This document shows, one piece after another, positions 25,836-32,964 of a stretch of DNA of 64,000 bases (position 1 is its first letter; every line of letters starts with the position of its first letter). The DNA lies in contig NZ_NWSX01000024.1 in assembly GCF_002531825.1 (NCBI RefSeq), positions 21,222 to 85,221 on the forward strand. The letters are read 5' to 3'. A program made the position numbers and the translations under genes. The DNA comes from Rhizobium sp. J15. GTDB taxonomy: Bacteria > Pseudomonadota > Alphaproteobacteria > Rhizobiales > Rhizobiaceae. Under the pieces are notes generated by a model. It did not search any database, was not told where the DNA came from, and saw only the letters and a list, made by a program, of their open reading frames with translations.

Positions 25836-27347
25836 TTATGATTCGCTCTCGCCTATTCCAGCCCTTGCGCACCAATCGCGCAAGGGGGCAAGCGCCTCAT
25901 GCTCGAGCGCGACCCGGAGATAGGCAAGTGTTCGCGGCATGTGCTTGAGATAGCCGGATTTGCCGTCACGCTGCAAGAGCCGCACCCAGAGACCGGCAAG
26001 CTTGCAATTGCGCTGCGCCGACATGATGGCCCAGGCCTTCATGAATCCCGCTTCGTCGAAGCCCGCCTGCGCGCGGCGGATCTTGAGGTAGTCGTCCATC
26101 AGCTGCCTGAAAAGATCCGGCTCGATGGTAACGCGGGCATCCTGGACGATGGAGGCAAGGTCATAGGCGGTCGGCCCGATCATCGAATCCTGGAAGTCGA
26201 TGATGCCGATCCTGCGGATGCCGCTCTCATGCTCGCGCCAGATGATATTCGGCGAATGGAAGTCGCGAAGCAGCAGATTGGTCTCAGCCGATTTCAGCTC
26301 GTCGATCAGATCGTCCCAGATCGCAAGATATTCCTCGCGCTCGGCATCCGTCGGCGGCGTGCCGCGCTTCCAGGCAATATGCCAGTCGAGCACCAGCCGC
26401 ACTTCCATCTTCATCGCCGTGCGGTCGAAATCGGGAATGTGGTGCGTATGTGTGGCCGAAACCGGGATATCCCTCGGAATCTGCATGGAATGAAGATGCG
26501 CGAGGCAGGCGACGCTTTGCCGGTAACGCTCGGCGATCGGCCGCCCCGCATCATCGAGCACGCCCTCGCTGCCGAGGTCCTCGATCAGCAGGATGCCCTT
26601 GTTATAATCGACCTTGTAGATCTCCGGCGCGGCAAAGCCGCGTTCGCGCAATGCATTGGCGATCGCCACGAAAGGATAGGCGTTTTCCGCGAGATGGGCG
26701 ACTTTGGGGTAAGGCTTGCCGTCCAGAACCGGCGGCCCGTCCGGAAGCGGCGGCCAGTCCATCAGGATCTTGCGTTCGCCCTTCTTGGGGTAGACGGATT
26801 CATAGGCGCGCAGCGACGCATCGCCGATCAGAAACCGCCGCCTGGCCTCGCCATAGCCGGCATCGGCAAGGAAGCTGCGGATATCAAGCACGCGGCGGAT
26901 GCGGGCCGCGGTTTTCTCAGCCGCCGTAATCGTCGCGCGGCGGCCGGCGCCTTCATGGTCGAGCCGCAGCGAGATGCGCGTTTCAGGCAATTCGCCCTCG
27001 GCCATCTCGGGCCATTCGACCAGGCAGATGCCGTTCTGCAGCGCTTCGTCGAAGCCGAGTTCCGTCAGTTCGGCCGGATCGCCCAGCCGGTAGAGATCGA
27101 AGTGCGAAACGGGGATTCGGAGATCGTAGGATTGCACCAGCGTGAAGGTCGGGCTTGGAACTTCCAGACCCTCGTCATCGGCCATGGCGCGCAGGATGGC
27201 GCGTGCGAGCGAGGATTTTCCGGCGCCGAGATCGCCCGAGAGCGCCAGGCAATCGCCGGCCTTCAGGGCGAGCGCCAGATCTTCGCCGAAGCGAATGGTG
27301 GCCGCCTCGTCCTTCAGGAAAAGCGAGATGGCGTCCCCGGTCGTCAT
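25836..27347 (-). CDS. tsaE: TsaE-AmgK fusion: t6A ATPase plus amino-sugar kinase-like phosphotransferase
   Basis: 503 residues in two parts. Residues 1 to about 155 are TsaE, the ATPase needed for t6A37 tRNA modification: Walker A in GDLGAGKSS (38-46), PSPTFTLVQSY, SHFDLYRLGDP and CLVEWPE. Residues from about 170 to the end are an aminoglycoside phosphotransferase-like domain of the AmgK type: ILLIEDLGSEGVLDD, catalytic LLLRDFHSPNIIW and metal-binding IGIIDFQDSMIGP. AmgK phosphorylates the anomeric OH of MurNAc and GlcNAc. Between the kinase and addB lies murU, the next recycling step. Its ATG overlaps the upstream kinase gene by 4 bases. Confidence 0.9.
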   Translation of the reverse strand: MTTGDAISLFLKDEAATIRFGEDLALALKAGDCLALSGDLGAGKSSLARAILRAMADDEGLEVPSPTFTLVQSYDLRIPVSHFDLYRLGDPAELTELGFDEALQNGICLVEWPEMAEGELPETRISLRLDHEGAGRRATITAAEKTAARIRRVLDIRSFLADAGYGEARRRFLIGDASLRAYESVYPKKGERKILMDWPPLPDGPPVLDGKPYPKVAHLAENAYPFVAIANALRERGFAAPEIYKVDYNKGILLIEDLGSEGVLDDAGRPIAERYRQSVACLAHLHSMQIPRDIPVSATHTHHIPDFDRTAMKMEVRLVLDWHIAWKRGTPPTDAEREEYLAIWDDLIDELKSAETNLLLRDFHSPNIIWREHESGIRRIGIIDFQDSMIGPTAYDLASIVQDARVTIEPDLFRQLMDDYLKIRRAQAGFDEAGFMKAWAIMSAQRNCKLAGLWVRLLQRDGKSGYLKHMPRTLAYLRVALEHEALAPLRDWCARAGIGESES

Positions 27348-29929
27348 TCGGCGGCGGCGGAATGCGGGATATCGACCGAGGGGATGCGGCAGACGACGGT
27401 TGTGCCCTTGCCCGGCTCGCTGTCGATCGTCACGTCGCCATGATGCAGGCTAACGAAACTGTCGACGATCGAGAGGCCGAGGCCGGCGCCGCCGCGTTTG
27501 CCGCTTTTTGCTCCCGTCGCAAAGCGGTCGAAGACGGTCGCGATCATGTCGGGCGAAATGCCGGGGCCGTGATCCCTGACGGAGAAGACGAAATCCGTGC
27601 CTTCGCGGCGGCATTCCAGCGAGATCGAAGTGCCCTCGGGCGAGAAATTAGCGGCATTGGAAAGCAGCTTCAGCAGAATCTGTTTCAGCCGCTGCGGATC
27701 GGCGACGATCGAACCGAGATAGGCCGGCGCGGTGATTTCGAGCGCCACGCCGCTCTCGTGAAGGCGATCGGCGATCTGCATCGACACGTCGTCGAGCAGG
27801 TCGTTGAGATCGATCTCCGCGTAGTTCAGCCGCATGATGCCGGCATCGACGGTCGCCAGGTCGAGAATATCGTTGACGAGTGTCAGGAGAACCGAGGACG
27901 AGGTCGAGATGTGGTCGATATATTCGGCCTGCCGGTCGTTCAGCGGCCCGACGCCCTGCGTGCGCAGCAGGTCGGTAAAGCCGATGATATTCGTCAGCGG
28001 CGAGCGCAGCTCGTAGGACACGTGCTGCACGAAGTCGTTCTTCAGCTCGTCGGCCTTGCGCAGCGCTTCGTTCTTCTCGGTCAGCGCCCTCTCGGCGCGC
28101 ACGCTGTCCGTCATGTTGACGAAGGTCAGCATGGTCTGCGCATTCGGCAGCGGGATGACGGCGTAATCGAGCACGAGACCGGAGAAGAGTTCCAGCGTGC
28201 CCTGGCCCGAGCGGCGTTCGTCGTCGAAACTGGTGATCAGTTCGGCAAAGGTCTTCCAGCCGTCCGGCCGGTCGTAGGATGGCGCGCAGGCTTCGCCGAG
28301 CGCGCGGATATGGGTACCGGGCTTGGCCTCGGCTTCGGTGATCCCCCAGAGCGCCCGGAAGGCCGGGTTCGACAAGCGGATGCGACCATCGGGGCCGAAC
28401 ACCGCCACACCTTCGGAGAGGTGGTCGATGGTTTCGCCCTGCACCTTGACCAGCGTGTTGTAGCGGGTTTCGAGGTCGACCTGTTCGGTCAGGTTTTCGA
28501 ACACCCAGGTGGCGCCGCCCTGCGGATGGGCGGTCGCAAAGACGCGCAGCGTCTGCCCGTTCGGCAGGTGCCAGAGATCGGATTGCGTATCGAGCGCACG
28601 GTAGACGGAAAGGGCTGCTTCCTTCCAGCTTTTCCAATTGAGCTGGTCCGGCAGCTTCTTGGCCGCGCGCAGCCGCTCGAGCAGCTCGCTATTGTCGGGC
28701 CGGCCTTCGAGGAAGGCGATATCCAGCTCCCAGAGGGCGACGAAGGCCTGGTTGTAGAATTGCAGCCTGCGGTCGCCGTCGAAAATGGCGACCGGGGTCG
28801 CCAGATGGTCGAGCGTTTCGGCGTGGCTCTTCAGCGTCCGTTCCAGCTCGGCGCGCACCGCTTCTATGTCGGAAACGTCGACTGCGATGCCGGCCGAGCC
28901 GCCGGGAACCTTGACGTCGACGACGTCGAAGAATGTGCGGTTGCCGTGCACCACCGTCGAGATCGTGTCGTGGAAGGGCGATTCCGGCGTCGTCGTCGCG
29001 CGGATGCGTTCACGCGCCACGGTCGTCAGCATCTCGCGGCCTTCATTGATCGCCTGCTGTGGCGTGCGTGCCTCGACCGCCTCGCCGTAAGCCTGGTTGA
29101 CCCAGGTCAGCCGGCCCGCCGGGTCGCGCTGCCAGGCCGGCATGTCGATTGCGTCGAGCATCGTCTGGAAGGCCGAGATCGAGGTCATCAGCCGGTCGCG
29201 CTCGATCCTGAGCTCTGCGAGCTCGGCGCGCAGATTGTTGAGCGCCACGAAGCGAACGAAGGCGCGCCCGCCGGAAACCCGGCCCTGCGCCTCGAGGACT
29301 TCGTCGCGAATGGTTTCGACCACCATGTCGAAGCTCTGCGCGCCGTCACGGAGCCGATCGATCGCCTTTTCCAGGTCGGAGGCCGAGCGTGATTTCAGCC
29401 ACAGGCCGAAGGCCAGGAACTCGCCGTCCTGCGGCGCGCCGGTCTCCGGCGGAAGCTGGCCGAGAAGCTCAGGGCGCGTATTGCCGTCCCAGATGACGAT
29501 CCGCCGGTTCTTGTCGGCAATCAGCGCCTGGTATTGCGAAATGCGCTGCTGTGCATCGGAAAGCGCCGAGCGGATTTCCCGGCTCTCGCTTTCCAGATTG
29601 CCGCGCTGGCGCACGAGCCACAGCGTCGAAAGCAGCGCTGCCGATATGACGCCGATGACGACGGAAACGCCGACCACCTGCGAGGATGTGAAGAGGTGAG
29701 CCGAGGCCGCCGCCTGCTGCTCGGTCTGTGCCAGAACCGGCCGCGCCAGCGCGGCAAGCGCCGTGCCGGCCGCGCAGGTTTTCAGGAAGCGCGCCAATGA
29801 TCCATGCTCTTGCTTTGCGGCCTCGTGTGCCGTCGCAGATTTATATCCTTGGCCTGCCGTGAGCGGGCGGCGACCGACGCGAGCGCCGTCATCCGCCTGA
29901 CCGGGCAGGCTGTTTTTCATTTCCGACAT
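27344..29929 (-). CDS. divL: DivL-like PAS sensor kinase with Tyr in place of the phospho-acceptor His
   Basis: About 861 residues. After a hydrophobic leader-like stretch and a membrane segment (VVGVSVVIGVISAALLSTLWLV, near 85) come coiled coil and several PAS-like regions (about 220-580). HATPase_c follows with LLKLLSNAANFSPEG, VRDHGPGIS and GGAGLGLSI. The dimerisation helix reads FVQHVSYELRSPLTNI: Tyr639 replaces the usual His, as in Caulobacter DivL, which controls CckA and hence CtrA. The start MSEMKNS has GGAG about 11 bases upstream; Met three codons later is possible. It leads the tsaE-amgK/murU/addBA operon. Confidence 0.85.
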   Translation of the reverse strand: MSEMKNSLPGQADDGARVGRRPLTAGQGYKSATAHEAAKQEHGSLARFLKTCAAGTALAALARPVLAQTEQQAAASAHLFTSSQVVGVSVVIGVISAALLSTLWLVRQRGNLESESREIRSALSDAQQRISQYQALIADKNRRIVIWDGNTRPELLGQLPPETGAPQDGEFLAFGLWLKSRSASDLEKAIDRLRDGAQSFDMVVETIRDEVLEAQGRVSGGRAFVRFVALNNLRAELAELRIERDRLMTSISAFQTMLDAIDMPAWQRDPAGRLTWVNQAYGEAVEARTPQQAINEGREMLTTVARERIRATTTPESPFHDTISTVVHGNRTFFDVVDVKVPGGSAGIAVDVSDIEAVRAELERTLKSHAETLDHLATPVAIFDGDRRLQFYNQAFVALWELDIAFLEGRPDNSELLERLRAAKKLPDQLNWKSWKEAALSVYRALDTQSDLWHLPNGQTLRVFATAHPQGGATWVFENLTEQVDLETRYNTLVKVQGETIDHLSEGVAVFGPDGRIRLSNPAFRALWGITEAEAKPGTHIRALGEACAPSYDRPDGWKTFAELITSFDDERRSGQGTLELFSGLVLDYAVIPLPNAQTMLTFVNMTDSVRAERALTEKNEALRKADELKNDFVQHVSYELRSPLTNIIGFTDLLRTQGVGPLNDRQAEYIDHISTSSSVLLTLVNDILDLATVDAGIMRLNYAEIDLNDLLDDVSMQIADRLHESGVALEITAPAYLGSIVADPQRLKQILLKLLSNAANFSPEGTSISLECRREGTDFVFSVRDHGPGISPDMIATVFDRFATGAKSGKRGGAGLGLSIVDSFVSLHHGDVTIDSEPGKGTTVVCRIPSVDIPHSAAAE

Positions 29930-30066
29930 CCGCGGTATGTCTCCGTCCTTCAATGTGCCGCATTACGACAAGACATCCCATTTTCGGGGCGGACGGATCG
30001 GGTCCGGCGCCACGAATCAAGTCTTAAAACAATACTTCGGAAGGGAATCGGCGGGAAGGGAGCGTC

Positions 30067-30104
30067 CAAAAAATAAGCCGCGGCATTTGTCAATGCCGCG
30101 GCTT
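30067..30104 (-). terminator. Terminator of ahcY
   Basis: Read on the minus strand, AAGCCGCGGCATT pairs with AATGCCGCGGCTT and is followed by ATTTTTTGG, about 30 bases after the ahcY stop. Confidence 0.88.
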
Positions 30105-30132
30105 CTACATCTTGTGGATATTGATGATGAGA

Positions 30133-31533
30133 TCAATATCTGTAGTGGTCGGACTTGAACGGGCCCTGCGGCTTCACGCCGATATAGGCAGCCTGCTCTT
30201 CGCTGAGCTGGGTAAGCTTCACGCCGAGCTTGTCGAGATGCAGGCGCGCGACCTTCTCGTCGAGATGCTTCGGCAGGATGTAGACCTTGTTCTCGTACTG
30301 GCCGGGCTTGGTGAAAAGCTCGATCTGCGCCAGCGTCTGGTTGGTGAAGGACGCCGACATGACGAAGGAGGGATGGCCCGTCGCATTGCCGAGGTTGAGC
30401 AGGCGGCCTTCGGAGAGAAGGATGATGCGGTTGCCCTTGGGGAATTCGATCAGGTCGACCTGCGGCTTGACGTTCGTCCACTTGAGATTACGCAGCGCAG
30501 CAACTTCGATTTCATTGTCGAAGTGGCCGATATTGCCGACGATCGCCATGTCCTTCATCTCCCGCATGTGGTCGATGCGGATGACGTCCTTGTTGCCTGT
30601 CGTGGTGATGAAGATATCGGCCGAGGAAACGACGTCCTCGAGCAGAACCACTTCGTAACCGTCCATGGCAGCCTGCAGGGCGCAGATCGGATCGGCTTCG
30701 GTGACCTTGACGCGGGCGCCGGCGCCGGAGAGCGAAGCGGCAGAACCCTTGCCGACGTCGCCGTAACCGCAGACGACGGCGACCTTGCCGGCCATCATGA
30801 CGTCGGTGCCGCGGCGGATACCGTCGACCAGCGATTCCTTGCAGCCGTACTTGTTGTCGAACTTCGACTTGGTGACGGAATCGTTGACGTTGATTGCCGG
30901 GAAGGGCAGCAGGCCCTTCTGGCTGAGCTGATAGAGGCGGTTGACGCCGGTCGTGGTTTCCTCGGTGACGCCCTTGATGGCGTCGCGCTGCTTGGTGAAC
31001 CAGCCCGGAGAAGCGGCAAGGCGCTTCTTGATCTGGGCGAAGAGGATTTCCTCTTCTTCGGAATGCGGGTTGGAGAGCACGTCCTCGCCGGCTTCGGCGC
31101 GGGCGCCGAGCAGGATGTACATGGTGGCGTCGCCGCCATCATCGAGGATCATGTTGGAAAGGCCGCCATCGGCCCACTGGAAGATCTTGTCGGTATAGAC
31201 CCAGTAATCCTCGAGCGACTCGCCCTTGATGGCGAAGACCGGAACGCCGGCAGCGGCGATCGCGGCAGCGGCATGATCCTGCGTCGAGAAGATGTTGCAG
31301 GAAGCCCAGCGGACTTCGGCGCCGAGCGCCACCAGCGTCTCGATCAGCACGGCCGTCTGAATGGTCATGTGGAGCGAGCCGGTGATGCGCGCGCCCTTCA
31401 GCGGCTTTGCCTGGCCGAATTCGGCGCGGCAGGACATCAGGCCCGGCATTTCGGTTTCGGCGATCGTAATTTCCTTGCGGCCGAAATCCGCAAGCCCGAT
31501 ATCGGCGACGACATAATCTTTTTCAGTGCTCAT
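30133..31533 (-). CDS. ahcY: Adenosylhomocysteinase
   Basis: 466-residue S-adenosylhomocysteine hydrolase, which splits SAH into adenosine and homocysteine in the methyl cycle. NAD binding is shown by VAVVCGYGDVGKGSA, with active-site blocks EVRWASCNIFSTQDHAAAA, VNDSVTKSKFDNKYG and NIGHFDNEIEV, and the family C-terminus ends KSDHYRY. The start is MSTEKDY at 31533, with GGAG upstream; codons further upstream are not family-like. A 20-base palindrome lies about 103 bases upstream and probably marks its control region. No SAH riboswitch is recognisable in the leader. Confidence 0.98.
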   Translation of the reverse strand: MSTEKDYVVADIGLADFGRKEITIAETEMPGLMSCRAEFGQAKPLKGARITGSLHMTIQTAVLIETLVALGAEVRWASCNIFSTQDHAAAAIAAAGVPVFAIKGESLEDYWVYTDKIFQWADGGLSNMILDDGGDATMYILLGARAEAGEDVLSNPHSEEEEILFAQIKKRLAASPGWFTKQRDAIKGVTEETTTGVNRLYQLSQKGLLPFPAINVNDSVTKSKFDNKYGCKESLVDGIRRGTDVMMAGKVAVVCGYGDVGKGSAASLSGAGARVKVTEADPICALQAAMDGYEVVLLEDVVSSADIFITTTGNKDVIRIDHMREMKDMAIVGNIGHFDNEIEVAALRNLKWTNVKPQVDLIEFPKGNRIILLSEGRLLNLGNATGHPSFVMSASFTNQTLAQIELFTKPGQYENKVYILPKHLDEKVARLHLDKLGVKLTQLSEEQAAYIGVKPQGPFKSDHYRY

Positions 31534-31635
31534 AGAGGTCTCCAGGCTGAAAAACGTCTCAAAAATTGGCGCAGGCGCACGCAAGCGCACGGCATGCCCG
31601 CCGTTTATCAGGCTTCGCACGGGATGGCAATAAGG

Positions 31636-31655
31636 ATATAAAGAAGTCTTTATAT
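31636..31655. promoter_or_regulatory. Palindrome upstream of ahcY, candidate operator
   Basis: ATATAAAGA (31636-31644) and TCTTTATAT (31647-31655) form a perfect 9-bp inverted repeat with a 2-base spacer, about 100 bases upstream of the ahcY start. The AT-rich surround (TATAAACATATAAAG on the coding strand) looks like core promoter, so a repressor here would cover it. ArsR-type SAH/SAM-responsive regulators are known to control ahcY in proteobacteria; linking this site to one is inference. Confidence 0.55.
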
Positions 31656-31662
31656 GTTTATA

Positions 31663-31680
31663 TGAACTCGGTGGAGTTCA
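31663..31680. repeat. Hairpin at the HPr stop codon
   Basis: TGAACTC and GAGTTCA form a 7-bp stem with loop GGTG (CACC on the minus strand), and the HPr TGA stop is its first arm on the minus strand. No T run follows, so termination here is uncertain. It lies just upstream of the ahcY palindrome. Confidence 0.4.
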
Positions 31681-31953
31681 CATTTCTTCGCCGAACTTGT
31701 TCTGGATCAGCTGATCCAGCGCCTCCAGCGCTTCGGCGGCCTGGCTGCCGCTCGCCGAGACGACGACGCTTGAGCCGGGGCTGGCCGCAAGCATCATGAG
31801 GCCCATGATCGACGTGCCGCCGACCGTCATTCCATCCTTGGAAACGGTGATGGCGGCATCGAAATTCTCGACCATCTGCACGAATTTGGCGGAGGCGCGC
31901 GCGTGAAGACCGCGCTTGTTGATGATGAGGAGTTCCCGGGAAAGCGACGTCAT
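31678..31953 (-). CDS. ptsH: Phosphocarrier protein HPr of the nitrogen-type PTS
   Basis: 91-residue HPr. The active-site histidine is His17 in KRGLHARASAKFV, and the regulatory serine region is GGTSIMGLMMLAAS with Ser48 at the place of Ser46. It accepts phosphate from PtsP (EI-Ntr) and passes it to EIIA proteins; HPrK can phosphorylate the Ser. It begins 9 bases after the EIIA gene and belongs to the chvG-hprK-EIIA-HPr block. Rhizobia lack sugar-transporting PTS permeases, so the role is regulatory. Confidence 0.93.
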   Translation of the reverse strand: MTSLSRELLIINKRGLHARASAKFVQMVENFDAAITVSKDGMTVGGTSIMGLMMLAASPGSSVVVSASGSQAAEALEALDQLIQNKFGEEM

Positions 31954-31962
31954 GAAGGCCCG

Positions 31963-32364
31963 TTATTTTCCGCTGAGCACACGGCTCGCGACATTGATAT
32001 ATTTCCGCCCGGCTTCGGAAGCCTCCACCAGCGCCTTCTCCATGTTGTTCTCGCCGCGCACGCCGGCGAGCTTGATGAGCATCGGCAGGTTCACGCCGGC
32101 AATGACCTCGGTATGGCCGCTGCTCATGACCGATATGGCGAGATTGGACGGCGTACCGCCGAACATGTCGGTCAGGATGACGACGCCATGGCCGTCGTCT
32201 GCACCGGAAACGGCTGCCAGAATGTCCTGCCGCCTCTGGTCCATGTCGTCTTCGGGGCCAATACAGACCGTCTCGATGAATTTCTGAGGACCGACGACGT
32301 GCTCGACAGCATGACGAAACTCTTCAGCCAGCTTGCCATGAGTGACAAGCACAAGTCCGATCAT
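31963..32364 (-). CDS. PTS EIIA component, mannose (EIIA-Man/ManX) type
   Basis: 133-residue EIIA of the mannose family. The N-terminus MIGLVLVTHGKLAEEF carries the phosphorylated His (residue 9), and VVILTDMFGGTPSNLA and EVIAGVNLPMLIKLA are family blocks. No EIIB, IIC or IID is nearby, so a regulatory role in the PTS-Ntr chain is expected, as in other alphaproteobacteria. Met at 32364 is the start; 18 codons upstream are not conserved-looking. It lies 150 bases after hprK and probably has its own promoter there. Confidence 0.92.
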   Translation of the reverse strand: MIGLVLVTHGKLAEEFRHAVEHVVGPQKFIETVCIGPEDDMDQRRQDILAAVSGADDGHGVVILTDMFGGTPSNLAISVMSSGHTEVIAGVNLPMLIKLAGVRGENNMEKALVEASEAGRKYINVASRVLSGK

Positions 32365-32492
32365 GATATTACTGCTCCCATATCCGCAAACGGTGGCTGA
32401 GATATCGCAATGCAGCAATTACGTCCACCGGTGGCGGCACATCTTGGCTATGAAAAGCCGAAGTGCAAGATAAAAATGCAAATATATAAGGC

Positions 32493-32506
32493 GGATTGAT
32501 CAATCC
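32493..32506 (-). terminator. Possible terminator-like palindrome after hprK
   Basis: CGGATTGATCAATCCG is a perfect palindrome just beyond the hprK stop on the minus strand and is followed by CCTTATATATTTGC. With no true loop and only a mixed A/T tail, this is a weak terminator call; it could instead be a protein-binding site in front of the EIIA gene. Confidence 0.3.
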
Positions 32507-32514
32507 GGAAGCCT

Positions 32515-32964
32515 TCAGCCCCCGATATCCGGCGCTTTCGCCATCAGGACCGCGAGCGGCGAGGGAACGTTTGTGAGCAACCGCAATGCGGGAAACGAAA
32601 AACCGGGGGCGAGACTGACGATTTCGCCCTCGGGAGGGACGCGGTTTTCACCTGACGCGCTGCCGGGCAGGACGGCATAATGCATGATTGCCTGCGGGAC
32701 GTGATCCTGCCGGACGATGCCGGTGCCGCGAAGCTCGATCAGCCCGGCGATCGACGGCGGGCATGAGGCAATTACCGAGCCGGTCTCTTCCGAGAGAAGG
32801 ACCTGGTCGTCTGCGACCAGCGCCGTGAAGAGGCCGAGCCGGCGGGCCTCGGTCATGCAGGTAAAGGCCAGCATCGATTTCCCCCAGCCGGAAGGCCCGC
32901 TGAACAGGAGCCCCGTCCTGCCCACGACGATCGCCGTCGCATGGATGTTGGGAGCCTCGCTCAT
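32515..32964 (-). CDS. hprK: HPr kinase/phosphorylase, short alphaproteobacterial form
   Basis: 149 residues containing only the catalytic half of HPrK: Walker A FSGPSGWGKSM (about 22-31), a DDQV acidic motif (ADDQVLLSEE), and the HPrK signature IELRGTGIV. The N-terminal domain of Firmicute HPrK is missing, as is typical for alphaproteobacteria. It phosphorylates or dephosphorylates HPr on serine. Its ATG overlaps the chvG stop by 4 bases, tying PTS control to the ChvG/ChvI sensor pathway. Confidence 0.92.
   Translation of the reverse strand: MSEAPNIHATAIVVGRTGLLFSGPSGWGKSMLAFTCMTEARRLGLFTALVADDQVLLSEETGSVIASCPPSIAGLIELRGTGIVRQDHVPQAIMHYAVLPGSASGENRVPPEGEIVSLAPGFSFPALRLLTNVPSPLAVLMAKAPDIGG

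Noticed and set aside
30120..31680. SAH riboswitch upstream of ahcY
   Set aside because: The 140-base leader shows an AT-rich palindrome but none of the conserved SAH-aptamer sequence I know, so no riboswitch was called.
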